Shown here: positions 54,763 to 63,651 of the stretch, in pieces
Layout of the letters: the number at the start of each line of letters is the position of its first letter
Numbering within the stretch: position 1 is the stretch's first letter
Source of the DNA: Candidatus Binataceae bacterium
GTDB lineage: Bacteria; Desulfobacterota; Binatia; Binatales; Binataceae
Length of the DNA: 64,000 nucleotides
Assembly: GCA_035650475.1 (NCBI GenBank)
Contig: DASRHP010000012.1
Coordinates: forward strand, 484,059-548,058
Direction of reading: 5' to 3'
Notes under the pieces: model-generated
What the model saw: only the letters and a program-made list of their open reading frames with translations
Databases searched by the model: none
What the model was told of the DNA's origin: nothing
Made by a program: the position numbers and the translations under genes

Positions 54763-55941
54763 TCACCAGCGCGGAATCTCGGCGAGCTCGATGTCGAGCG
54801 CGACCTTGCCGATCAACTCGCGCGCGCGGGCGTTGGAGAGCGGATGGTTCACGCCAGCGCGCACGTCGCGAAAGTAGCGTTCGAGCGGGTTGCGCTTGAC
54901 GAAGCCATGCGCCCCGGCGATCTCCATGCACTGGTCAACCACGCGAATCGCGTTGTTGGTTGCCACATACTTGGGCAGCACCACGCGCGCGAGCCCCCGC
55001 TCGCCCTTGAACCCGTCGCGGTCGGCGGCGTACTCGCGCGCCACGCCGAGGTACAGCGCGCGCGACTGCGCGAGCAGCGCCTCGGCCTCGGCGGCGGCGA
55101 ACTGCACGCCGGGGAGATACTTTATGGGGCGCGGCAGGACCAGCGGCTTGAAGCGGCCGGCGAACTCGCGCGTCCACCTGTAGGCCGTTGTTGCCAGCCC
55201 CGTGTAGATCGCCGCGATCGATAGGCTGAACCAGGCGAACAGCGAGATTCCGTTTTCATCGATCGGCCCCACCGGGCGCTCATCCGCCTTGGCGGTCTCC
55301 GGCACCCGCACGTCCTTGAGAACAAGGTCGTGGCTCGACGTCGCGCGCATCCCCAGCGCGTCCCACGTCTCGACGATCTCGGCGCCGGGCGTGCCTCGCG
55401 CGATCACGAAAGTGGCCGCGGTCGGCGGCGTGCTGTCCTCGACCGTCGCCATCACCATGAACATGTCGATCACCGGCGCGAGGCTGGTGAAAATCTTGCG
55501 CCCGTTGAGCACATAGCCCGCCGCGTCGTGGCGCGCGCGGGTGGCGAAGTAGCCCCAGTCGCCGCCGGTTTCGGGCTCGCTGATTCCGCCGCCCAGGATC
55601 GCGCGCCCGCGCCCGAGCATCTCGAGGAACACCGCCTCGTCGGGCGTGCCGCGCAGCCGTTCGACCATGCTGCCGATGCCGAAGAGGTGCATGTTGATGG
55701 CGAGTGCGGTCGGCGCGCATCCCTGGGCCAGCGCTTCCTGGCACAGCACGAAATCGACGAGGTCGGCGCCCAGGCCGCCGTGGCGTTCGGGCACGACCAG
55801 CGCGGTGTAGCCGGTCTCCTTCATGCGCCGGACGTTTTCGAGCGGAAAGCTATTGGCGCGGTCGTGCTCCTCCGCGCGGGTGGCAAAATCCGCGGCCAAC
55901 TCGCGCGCGAGGGCGACCAGTTCCGTCTGCCGTTGAGACAT
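54763..55941 (-). CDS. Acyl-CoA dehydrogenase-fold flavoprotein, catalytic Glu not evident
   Basis: A 392-residue protein with the acyl-CoA dehydrogenase fold: helical N terminus, FGIGSMV, GGGISEPETGGDWGYFATRAR (flavin-side motif), LNGRKIFTSLAPVIDMFMV, and a C terminus with EIAGAHGFVKRNPLERYFRDVRAG. After this, classical short- and medium-chain enzymes have the catalytic Glu in an EGT segment; here the sequence is NHPLSNARARELIG. It may use another base or be a monooxygenase/oxidase relative (DszC-like). The start at 55941 (MSQRQTEL) is chosen over one four codons upstream. Confidence 0.87.
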   Translation of the reverse strand: MSQRQTELVALARELAADFATRAEEHDRANSFPLENVRRMKETGYTALVVPERHGGLGADLVDFVLCQEALAQGCAPTALAINMHLFGIGSMVERLRGTPDEAVFLEMLGRGRAILGGGISEPETGGDWGYFATRARHDAAGYVLNGRKIFTSLAPVIDMFMVMATVEDSTPPTAATFVIARGTPGAEIVETWDALGMRATSSHDLVLKDVRVPETAKADERPVGPIDENGISLFAWFSLSIAAIYTGLATTAYRWTREFAGRFKPLVLPRPIKYLPGVQFAAAEAEALLAQSRALYLGVAREYAADRDGFKGERGLARVVLPKYVATNNAIRVVDQCMEIAGAHGFVKRNPLERYFRDVRAGVNHPLSNARARELIGKVALDIELAEIPRW

Positions 55942-56265
55942 CGCTAAATCCACGCGCCCGCTTCGATTTCGGCATCTTCGCGCCCGGGCGCGCCGCGCGA
56001 AGCGATGAGGCTAACCCAGCACGCGGAGCCGGTAAAGGCGGTTCAGTCGGCGCGGCGACCAGAGCGCAATCGATTTGTAGCCGGCATAGATGCGGGCGGC
56101 GACCCATGCGACGCGAAGGAAGCGCGCGCACCGGCGCGGCGCTCGCCGGTTGCGGCTCGGCTGTAGGTGTTGGGATGGGGCGAGCGTACAATGAAGGGTT
56201 CACGCGCCGGTTGCGCGCAGCGGCAGGGTCGCCCGCGACGCGGGGCCTCGAAGAGAGTCTAAAGG
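55942..56265. other. 324-bp divergent intergenic region
   Basis: No gene is visible between the acyl-CoA dehydrogenase-like gene (minus) and an MFS gene (plus). A TACAAT hexamer at 56187-56192 could be a -10 box for the MFS gene but has no good -35 box at the right distance. Confidence 0.35.
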
Positions 56266-57552
56266 ATGTTGGAGGGACAGAGAAACGCCGCGGGCGGCGC
56301 GCCCGTCGCCCGCACGCCTGCCAACGGCACCCTTGGCGAGGTCACGCGCCGCTACTACTCGATGTGGCTGGGCTATTCGTTCGCCGGCGGCTTCCTCTAC
56401 GGCGTCTATCCGCTCTTCCTGCGCTCGCGCGGGTTGGACCAGTTCCAGATCAACAGCGTGTTGGCGGTGTACTTCGTCGTGATGTTCCTGACCGACGTGC
56501 CGACCGGCGCGTTCGCCGACGCGATGGGGCGGCGGCGCTCGTTCGTTCTCGGATGCGCGTTGCGCGTCGCCGCCTTCCTCCTGTACTTCTGCGCCCATCG
56601 CTACGCCGCCTTCCTGCTGGCCGAATCGATCGACGGCGTGGGAACGACTTTCTGCAACGGCGCAATCGACGCCTGGGGGGTTGACGCGCTCGATGCCGCG
56701 GGCTTCGTCGGTCTCAAGGACCGCCTGTTCTCGCGCATCTCGCAACTGACCAATCTCGGCTTCGTCGGCTCGGCGATAATCGGCGCCTACGTCGCCGACA
56801 TCGACATCGCCTATCCGTGGCTGCTCGGTGCGGCGGGCTACCTGTTCGCGGGGATGGCGGCGGCGTCCCTGATGCGCGGGGAGCGGGAACGGTCGGCTGG
56901 GGTCAATCTGCGGGCGCTGCCCGGGCTGGTGGCGTTGCGCGTGATGCTCGGATTGCGCCGCGGCTTCCGCAGCCGCCCGGTGCTGCTGCTGAGCAGCGCG
57001 AGCGCGCTGACCTTCGCCGCGTGGGCGCCGTACTGGTTGGAGTGGCCGCAGCTCTTCAACGACCGCTACGGGGTGGGTATTTGGATCGTCGGCTGGCTGT
57101 ACGCGTTGTTCACGCTGGCGCGGATGGCCGGCGCGGAGGCGGTGGTGCGCTTCGGCGTAACGGCGAGCAAGCGCGGCGCACGGCTGGTCGGCTTGACGCT
57201 GGTTGCCGGCGCGCTGCTCTTTGGCGGCGGCGCGCTTGCCGGCCGGCCCAACCTCGCACTGGTGAGCCTGCTGGTGATGAACCTGTGCGCTGGGGCGATG
57301 CAGCCGCTTGGCCAGACCTGGTTCAACGAGCAGATCGATTCCGAGGAGCGGGCTACGCTGCTGAGCTTCAGCAGCACCTTTGGCACACTCGGCGGCTCGC
57401 TCGGCCTGCTGGTGGGCGGGCGGGTTGCCGACGCGTACGGAATTCCAGCGGCGTGGAAGCTGGGCGCGCTCATCCTGCTCGCCGCGGCGCCGTGCTACTG
57501 GGCGGTCCGCCGGGCAAGCGCGGGTGTCGCGATCGTTCCAGCGGCATCGTAA
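56266..57552 (+). CDS. Major facilitator superfamily transporter
   Basis: A 428-residue protein with a polar 27-residue N terminus and about 12 transmembrane helices. The loop after helix 2 reads FADAMGRRRSFVLGC, the MFS signature DxxGRR, and MNLCAGAMQPLGQTWFNEQIDSEERATLLSF suits drug/proton-antiporter-like MFS proteins. Substrate unknown. The ATG at 56266 has a GAGAG stretch 8-9 bases upstream. It precedes the hydroxyacid dehydrogenase gene by 74 bp on the same strand. Confidence 0.88.
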   Translation: MLEGQRNAAGGAPVARTPANGTLGEVTRRYYSMWLGYSFAGGFLYGVYPLFLRSRGLDQFQINSVLAVYFVVMFLTDVPTGAFADAMGRRRSFVLGCALRVAAFLLYFCAHRYAAFLLAESIDGVGTTFCNGAIDAWGVDALDAAGFVGLKDRLFSRISQLTNLGFVGSAIIGAYVADIDIAYPWLLGAAGYLFAGMAAASLMRGERERSAGVNLRALPGLVALRVMLGLRRGFRSRPVLLLSSASALTFAAWAPYWLEWPQLFNDRYGVGIWIVGWLYALFTLARMAGAEAVVRFGVTASKRGARLVGLTLVAGALLFGGGALAGRPNLALVSLLVMNLCAGAMQPLGQTWFNEQIDSEERATLLSFSSTFGTLGGSLGLLVGGRVADAYGIPAAWKLGALILLAAAPCYWAVRRASAGVAIVPAAS

Positions 57553-57626
57553 AGTCGCGCCGTTGCAGGCGGTGGTGAGTGCTGCTCAAATGGCCGCAAC
57601 TCGCATCGCGAGCTCGGACAGCCACC

Positions 57627-58607
57627 ATGCCCTCAGCCACCGTCGTCGTTGCCGGAACCGGATTCACCGCCGTGCGTCAGCACCTGCTGGAAGCGTTGCC
57701 TGGCGTGCGCTTCGACATGATCGACGTGGCAACGCTGCGCCGCGACGGCGCCGCGGCCGACGTCCTGATCCCGGCCATGTCGCGCATCGACGGCGAGCTG
57801 ATGGACCATATCGGCGGCCTGCGCCTGATCCAGCAGTGGGGCGCGGGGCTGGAGGGGGTGGATATCCCCGCCGCGACCGCGCGCTGCATCGCTGTCGCCA
57901 ACGTGCCCAGCGCCGGCACCGGCAACGCCGAGTCGGTCGCCGAGTGGTGCGTGATGGCCGCGATTGCGGTCAGCCGCCGCCTCCCGGTCGCCGAGCAGAC
58001 GCTTCGCGGGGGCAAGGTATGGGGCGGGCCGATGGGCCGTGCGCTGCTCGGGCGAACGGCGGGGATCGTGGGGATGGGCGGCATCGGACGGGCGCTGGCG
58101 GCACGGCTGAGGCCGTTCGGGATGCGGATGGTGGGGATAAAGCGTTGCCCGGAGCAGGGACTGGCCGAGCGGCTGGGGATGGAATGGATCGGCGGCCCGG
58201 AGCGGCTGCCCGAGCTGCTGCGGCTGAGCGATTACCTCTTCCTCTGCGTGCCGCTGCGCGACGAGACGCGCGCGCTGATCGACGAGGCCGCGCTCGCGCT
58301 GCTGCCGCCGCAGGCCTGTGTCGTCAACGCCGCGCGCGGCGGCCTGATGAGCCAGGCCGCGCTGCTGCGGGCGCTAGATCGGGGTCGGCTCGTCGGCGCC
58401 GGGCTCGACGTCTTCGAGCAGGAGCCGCTGCCCTCTGATTCCCCGCTACTCGGCCGGCCCGATGTCGTGGCGACCGCCCATATCGCCGGGGTCACCGACG
58501 TTTCATATCGCGGGATTGCCGAGCGCGTAGCGGCCAACGTCCGGCGCCTGCTCGCCGGCGAGCCGTTGGAGAACTGCGTCAACGCGTTCGCGCTCGGCAG
58601 CCACTAG
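57627..58607 (+). CDS. D-2-hydroxyacid dehydrogenase family protein
   Basis: A 326-residue NAD-dependent dehydrogenase. The nucleotide fold has GRTAGIVGMGGIGRALAARLRPFG; downstream are NAARGGLMSQAALLRAL (substrate Arg), LDVFEQEPLP (Glu) and ATAHIAGVTD (catalytic His). This set defines the D-lactate/D-3-phosphoglycerate/glyoxylate reductase family; there is no ACT domain, so it is not a full SerA. The substrate is not clear. I start at the ATG at 57627; an earlier in-frame GTG at 57579 adds 16 residues. Confidence 0.9.
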   Translation: MPSATVVVAGTGFTAVRQHLLEALPGVRFDMIDVATLRRDGAAADVLIPAMSRIDGELMDHIGGLRLIQQWGAGLEGVDIPAATARCIAVANVPSAGTGNAESVAEWCVMAAIAVSRRLPVAEQTLRGGKVWGGPMGRALLGRTAGIVGMGGIGRALAARLRPFGMRMVGIKRCPEQGLAERLGMEWIGGPERLPELLRLSDYLFLCVPLRDETRALIDEAALALLPPQACVVNAARGGLMSQAALLRALDRGRLVGAGLDVFEQEPLPSDSPLLGRPDVVATAHIAGVTDVSYRGIAERVAANVRRLLAGEPLENCVNAFALGSH

Positions 58608-58685
58608 CGGCGGGGCGCGCCGTCGGTTAGAAATTAAGGCTCACGAGCGCGGACGGGCCGCGCTCTCGGGCGCGCACGGCGGACG

Positions 58686-59897
58686 ATGGACTTCCCCAGG
58701 ATAAAGCGGCTCCCCCCTTACGTGTTCAACGCGATCGGCGAGCTCTGCCTCAAGGCGCGGCGCGCCGGCGAGGACATCATCGACTTCGGCATGGGCAACC
58801 CCGACGAGCCCACGCCGGCGCACATCGTCGCCAAGCTGGTCGAGGCCGCGACCAAGCCGCCCAACCATCGCTACTCGGTCTCGCGCGGGGTGTACAAGCT
58901 GCGCCTGGCGATCACCGACTGGTACCGCCGCCGCTACGGCGTCGAGCTCGACCCCGACAGCGAGGCGATTGTGACGATCGGCTCCAAGGAGGGAATCGCG
59001 CACCTGATGCTCGCGGTGCTCGACCAGGGCGACGTCGTGCTGGCGCCCACGCCGACCTATCCGATCCATCAGTACGGATGCGTGATCGCGGGCGCCCAGG
59101 TGCAGGGGGTGCCGATAAGCCAGGGCGCCGATTTCTTCGACGCCATGATCGAGACGCTCAACCGCTGCTGGCCGCGGCCCAAGCTTTTGGTGATGAACTT
59201 CCCGCACAACCCGACCACGGCGACGGTCGATCTCGCCTTCATGAAGCGGGTGGTCGAGTTCGCGCGCGAGCACGGGATCATGGTGGTGCACGACTTCGCC
59301 TACGCTGACCTGTGCTTCGACGGCTACCGGGCGCCGTCGATGATGCAGGTGGCGGGGGCGCGTGAGGTCGGGGTCGAGTTCTTCACGCTCTCCAAGAGCT
59401 ACAACATGCCGGGATGGCGGGTCGGTTTCGCGGTCGGCAATCGCGAGATGATCGCGGCGCTGGCGCGGCTGAAGTCGTATTTTGACTACGGGATGTTCGC
59501 GCCGGTGCAGGTCGCGGCGATCGCCGCGCTCAACGGGCCCCAGGAGTGTGTCGGCGAGATCGCCAGCACCTACCGCCGGCGGCGCGACGTCCTGGTGGAC
59601 GGGCTCAACCGCGCCGGATGGCCGGTTGAGAAGCCGCGCGCCACGATGTTCGTATGGGCGCCGATTCCCGAGCCGCTGCGTCAGATGGGCTCGCTCGACT
59701 TCGCCAAGTTCCTGCTTGCCGAAGCCAAGGTCGCGGTATCGCCGGGCGTCGGCTTTGGCGCCGACGGCGACGGCTTCGTGCGCTTCGCGCTGATCGAGAA
59801 CGAACATCGCACGCGCCAGGCGCTCCGCGGCATCCGCCACGCGCTGCGCCTTGCGATGCGCGGGACGCGTCCGCGCGTTGCGGCGGCGGGCTCCTGA
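58686..59897 (+). CDS. Class I aminotransferase (AlaC-like)
   Basis: A 403-residue PLP enzyme. It starts [38 protein letters not shown], a hallmark of the AlaC group, with the PLP lysine K237 in [26 protein letters not shown] before it, and [20 protein letters not shown] at the end. AlaC makes alanine from pyruvate and glutamate. It is 12 bp before hom, in a plus-strand run with hom and thrC. The same gene order, as I recall, occurs in deltaproteobacteria; the partner reaction may be aspartate- or alanine-linked. Confidence 0.9.
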   Translation: MDFPRIKRLPPYVFNAIGELCLKARRAGEDIIDFGMGNPDEPTPAHIVAKLVEAATKPPNHRYSVSRGVYKLRLAITDWYRRRYGVELDPDSEAIVTIGSKEGIAHLMLAVLDQGDVVLAPTPTYPIHQYGCVIAGAQVQGVPISQGADFFDAMIETLNRCWPRPKLLVMNFPHNPTTATVDLAFMKRVVEFAREHGIMVVHDFAYADLCFDGYRAPSMMQVAGAREVGVEFFTLSKSYNMPGWRVGFAVGNREMIAALARLKSYFDYGMFAPVQVAAIAALNGPQECVGEIASTYRRRRDVLVDGLNRAGWPVEKPRATMFVWAPIPEPLRQMGSLDFAKFLLAEAKVAVSPGVGFGADGDGFVRFALIENEHRTRQALRGIRHALRLAMRGTRPRVAAAGS

Positions 59898-59909
59898 TCC
59901 ATCCTCCCG

Positions 59910-61238
59910 ATGGCGCAACCCGGTGTTCGGCTGAAGCCGGTGAGGATAGCCCTGCTCGGCTGCGGGACGGTCGGCGAGGGCGTCGTGCGCCTGCTCAGGC
60001 GCAACGCCGCGATGCTCGCGCGCAAGCTCGGCGCGCCGCTGGAGCTGGCAGGCGTTGCCGATCGCAGTCTCAGGCCGATTCCCTCGCTTGGCCTCACCGC
60101 AAAACTGATTACGCGCGATCCGGCCGCCCTGGTCGTTCGTCCCGACATCGACATCGTGGTCGAGCTGTTCGGCGGAATCGAGCCCGCGCGCTCGCTGCTC
60201 TTGACCGCGCTTGCCGCGGGCAAGGACGTCGTCACCGCCAACAAGGCGCTGCTCGCCGAGCACGGCGAGCCGATCTTCGCCGCGGCCTCGCGGGCCGGGA
60301 TGGCGGTCGGTTTCGAGGCGAGCGTCGGCGGCGGTGTGCCGATCATCCGCACGCTGCGCGAGGCGCTGGCCGGCGATCGCCAGCGCGCGGTCTATGGAAT
60401 CGTCAATGGGACCTGCAATTCGATCCTGACCACGATGACCGAGCGCGGCACGGAATTCTCCGAGGCGCTGGCCGAAGCGCAGCGGATGGGCTTGGCCGAG
60501 GCCAATCCGGCGCTCGATATCGACGGCCATGACGCCGCGCACAAGCTTTGCCTGCTGGTCACCCTGGCCTTCGGCGCGCTGCTCAAACCCGCGCAGGTTT
60601 ATACCGAGGGCATCAGCCGGGTCACCCAGGCCGATATCGCTTATGCGCGTGAACTCGGATACACGATAAAGCTGCTCGCGATCGCGCGCGACGACAACGG
60701 CGCGGTCGAGGCGCGTGTGCATCCCACGATGATTCCGACGCGCCACCTGCTGGCCAGCGTCGGCGGCGCGTTCAACGCGATCTATATTCACGGCGAGGCG
60801 CTCGGGCCGACGATGTACGTGGGGCTGGGGGCGGGGCAGATGCCAACCGCGACCGCGGTGATGGCCGACGTGCTGGAGATTGCGCGCGCGCGAATCGCGG
60901 GCGCCGGCGCGCGCGGCCACGCGCTGGGCTACCCGATGGGCGCGGTGACGCGCGCCCGTGTCAAGCCGATGGACGACGTGCTATGCGAGTACTATCTGCG
61001 CTTTCAGGCGCGCGATAAGCCCGGTGTGCTCGGCACCATCGCCTCGGTGCTCGGGCGCAACGGAATTTCGATCGCCTCGGTGATCCAGCAGGGCCGCAAG
61101 GTGGAAAGTACGGTGCCTGTAATCATGCGCACCCACGAGGCGCGCGAGCGCAACCTTAAGCGCGCGCTCGCCCGCATCGCCCGCCTCCACACGGTCAGCG
61201 GCGCGCCCGCCTTCATCCGGATCGAGGAGCGCCTGTAG
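59910..61238 (+). CDS. hom: Homoserine dehydrogenase
   Basis: Reduces aspartate semialdehyde to homoserine in Thr/Met synthesis. The 442-residue protein has the N-terminal Rossmann fold ALLGCGTVGEGVVRLL, KDVVTANKALLAEHGEPIF, FEASVGGGVPIIRTLREAL, GIVNGTCNSILTTM, the catalytic-domain signature LGLAEANPALDIDGHDAAHKLCLL (with catalytic Asp/Lys) and a C-terminal ACT domain (KPGVLGTIASVLGRNGISIASVIQ) for feedback by threonine. thrC starts 5 bp downstream. Confidence 0.96.
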   Translation: MAQPGVRLKPVRIALLGCGTVGEGVVRLLRRNAAMLARKLGAPLELAGVADRSLRPIPSLGLTAKLITRDPAALVVRPDIDIVVELFGGIEPARSLLLTALAAGKDVVTANKALLAEHGEPIFAAASRAGMAVGFEASVGGGVPIIRTLREALAGDRQRAVYGIVNGTCNSILTTMTERGTEFSEALAEAQRMGLAEANPALDIDGHDAAHKLCLLVTLAFGALLKPAQVYTEGISRVTQADIAYARELGYTIKLLAIARDDNGAVEARVHPTMIPTRHLLASVGGAFNAIYIHGEALGPTMYVGLGAGQMPTATAVMADVLEIARARIAGAGARGHALGYPMGAVTRARVKPMDDVLCEYYLRFQARDKPGVLGTIASVLGRNGISIASVIQQGRKVESTVPVIMRTHEARERNLKRALARIARLHTVSGAPAFIRIEERL

Positions 61239-61243
61239 CGGCG

Positions 61244-62353
61244 ATGACGCGCCACAAACATAGCGCGCCCGCGCGCCCGTTAGGGCGCCTCGAACGATGG
61301 CCGGGGCTGATCGAGCATTACCGCCGTTTCCTGCCGGTCGACGAACGCACGCCGGTGGTCACGCTCAACGAGGGCAATACCCCGCTTATCGACAGCCCGG
61401 AGATCGCGAGCCGGCTCGGTCCCGACGTAAAGTGTTACTTGAAGTTTGAGGGTGCCAACCCGACCGGCTCGTTCAAGGACCGCGGGATGACCGTCGCGAT
61501 GAGTAAAGCGCGCGGAGAGAGCGCACGCATCGCGATCTGCGCCTCGACCGGCAACACCGCGGCCTCGGCGGCGGCCTACGCCGGGCGCGCTGGCATGCGC
61601 GCGTTCGTGCTGATTCCCAAGGGCGCGGTCGCGCTGGGCAAGCTGTCGCAGAGTGTGATGCACGGCGCGGGTGTGATCGAGATCATCGGCAACTTCGACA
61701 TCTGCCTGAAGGTCGTGCGCGACGTTGCCGAGAGCGATCCGGTCAGTATCCGGCTGGTCAACAGCGTCAACCCCGACCGGATCGCGGGCCAGAAGACCGC
61801 CGCCTTCGAGATCTGCGACCAGCTCGGCGACGCCCCGACGCATCAGTTCCTGCCGGTCGGCAACGCCGGCAATATCACCGCCTACTGGGCCGGCTACAAG
61901 GAGTACAAGGCCGAAGGGCTGGTGAGCCGGTTGCCGAAGATGATGGGCTATCAGGCCGAGGGCGCGGCGCCGATCGTGCTCGGGCATGCGATCGACGATC
62001 CGCATACGGTGGCGACCGCGATCAAGATCGGAAACCCCGCGAGTTGGAAGGGCGCTGAAGCCGCGCGTGACGAATCAGGCGGGGTGATCGACATGGTCAG
62101 CGACGCCGAGATTCTGGCCGCCTACCGGCTGATCGCGAGCCTCGGAATTTTCGCCGAGCCGGCGTCGGCGGCGTCGGTGGCGGGTGCGCTTAAGTACGCG
62201 TCGAGCCGCGGGTTGCCGCCGGGTTCGGTGGTCGTATGCACGCTCACCGGCCATGGCTTGAAGGACCCCGACACCGCGCTCAAGAATCTCAGCAATACGA
62301 TTGTTGTCGAGCCAGACGTGAACAAAGTGCTCAAGATTCTTCAGCGCGGATGA
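61244..62353 (+). CDS. thrC: Threonine synthase
   Basis: Converts O-phosphohomoserine to threonine with PLP. The 369-residue protein is the short type. K78 in NPTGSFKDRGMTVA is the PLP lysine; STGNTAASAAAYAGRAG and LPVGNAGNITAYWAGYKEY bind the cofactor phosphate and ring. Its substrate requires a homoserine kinase, yet no thrB is nearby; the ApgM-family gene 54 bp downstream is the best candidate. The ATG at 61244 follows the hom stop by 5 bp. Confidence 0.95.
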   Translation: MTRHKHSAPARPLGRLERWPGLIEHYRRFLPVDERTPVVTLNEGNTPLIDSPEIASRLGPDVKCYLKFEGANPTGSFKDRGMTVAMSKARGESARIAICASTGNTAASAAAYAGRAGMRAFVLIPKGAVALGKLSQSVMHGAGVIEIIGNFDICLKVVRDVAESDPVSIRLVNSVNPDRIAGQKTAAFEICDQLGDAPTHQFLPVGNAGNITAYWAGYKEYKAEGLVSRLPKMMGYQAEGAAPIVLGHAIDDPHTVATAIKIGNPASWKGAEAARDESGGVIDMVSDAEILAAYRLIASLGIFAEPASAASVAGALKYASSRGLPPGSVVVCTLTGHGLKDPDTALKNLSNTIVVEPDVNKVLKILQRG

Positions 62354-62407
62354 CGGGCCGGCGCGCCGTCGGCTGCCGCGCGCCAACGGCTCGAGAGCGG
62401 AAAATCG

Positions 62408-63613
62408 ATGAAATACGTGATCATTCACGGCGATGGGATGGCCGACTGGCCGTGCGACGAGTTGGACGGACGCACGCCGCTTGAGGCCGCCAACAAGCCC
62501 AACATGGACCTCATCGCCAGCCGCGGCGAGCTCGGCCTGGTCGCGACCATCCCGGCCGGGATGCCGCCGGGCAGCGACGTCGGCACGATGACGATGCTCG
62601 GCTACGATGCCGCCCGCTATCATACCGGTCGCGCGCCGATCGAAGCCGCCAGCCAGGGCATCCAGCTCGCTCCCGACGACGCCGTCTTCAGGATGAACCT
62701 GGTGTCGCTCAAGCCCGGAGCCGAGGGCGCGCCGGTGATGGAAGACTTTACCGCCGGCCACATCAGCAGCGAGGAGGCGGCGGCGATCGTGGCTGACCTC
62801 CAGGCGGCACTTGGCCGCGACGGCGTCGAATTCCACAACGGCGTCAGCTACCGCCACCTGATGGTGTGGCACGGCGGCCCGGTCACAACGCGCCTGACCC
62901 CGCCCCACGACATCACGGGCAAGCCCGCCGCGCCCTATCTGCCCGCGGGCGAAGGCGCCGAGCGCTTGCGCGCGATCATGGAAGGCGCGGCGGCGATCCT
63001 TCGCGAGCATCCGGTGAACCGCGCTCGACTCAGCGCGGGCAAGCCCGCGGCAAGCTCGGTGTGGTTTTGGGGGCAGGGCAGACGCCCGGCCGTTCCGACG
63101 CTCAAGACGCGCTTCGGCGTCGAGGGTTCGGTGATCTCGGCGGTCGATCTGGTCAACGGGCTCGGGCGACTCGCAGGCCTTGAGGTAATCAAGGTGCCCG
63201 GTGCGACCGGCTTTCTCGATACCGACTATGCCGCCAAGGGACGCTACGGCCTGGAATCGCTCAAGCGGCGCGACTTCCTGCTCCTGCATATCGAAGCGCC
63301 CGACGAGGCCGGCCATATGGGCCGCGCCGATCTCAAGCGCGATGCGATTGAACGTATCGACGAGCTGATCGTCGGCCCGATGCTGCGCGGGCTGCCGGCG
63401 CTGGGCGATTTCCGCATCCTGCTGATGCCCGATCATGCAACCCCGTGCAAACTCAAGACGCACTCGAACGAGCCGGTGCCCTTTGCTATGCTCGGCGGCG
63501 CAAGGACCGGCCGCGCGCCCGCGCGGCGTTACACGGAGGCCGAGGCCGCAAGCACGGGAGTCTCCGTCAAGGACGGTCATCGGTTGATTGAGTCGCTGTT
63601 CGCGGCAGGCTGA
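62408..63613 (+). CDS. ApgM-family phosphotransferase; probable homoserine kinase, or phosphoglycerate mutase
   Basis: A 401-residue member of the archaeal-type cofactor-independent phosphoglycerate mutase family (alkaline phosphatase superfamily). It has YVIIHGDGMADWP (metal), GRTPLEAANKPNMD, PAGMPPGSDVGTMTMLGYD with phospho-acceptor S56, TGRAPIEAASQGI, HIEAPDEAGHMG and LLMPDHATPC. A branch of this family found in threonine operons of bacteria without ThrB has been proposed as homoserine kinase (TIGR02535, from memory). The position after hom and thrC supports that role here, although ApgM glycolytic activity cannot be excluded from sequence alone. Confidence 0.85.
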   Translation: MKYVIIHGDGMADWPCDELDGRTPLEAANKPNMDLIASRGELGLVATIPAGMPPGSDVGTMTMLGYDAARYHTGRAPIEAASQGIQLAPDDAVFRMNLVSLKPGAEGAPVMEDFTAGHISSEEAAAIVADLQAALGRDGVEFHNGVSYRHLMVWHGGPVTTRLTPPHDITGKPAAPYLPAGEGAERLRAIMEGAAAILREHPVNRARLSAGKPAASSVWFWGQGRRPAVPTLKTRFGVEGSVISAVDLVNGLGRLAGLEVIKVPGATGFLDTDYAAKGRYGLESLKRRDFLLLHIEAPDEAGHMGRADLKRDAIERIDELIVGPMLRGLPALGDFRILLMPDHATPCKLKTHSNEPVPFAMLGGARTGRAPARRYTEAEAASTGVSVKDGHRLIESLFAAG

Positions 63614-63651
63614 CGCCGCAGCGGCGGCGCTTGGGGTTGGAGGCCCGCCCG

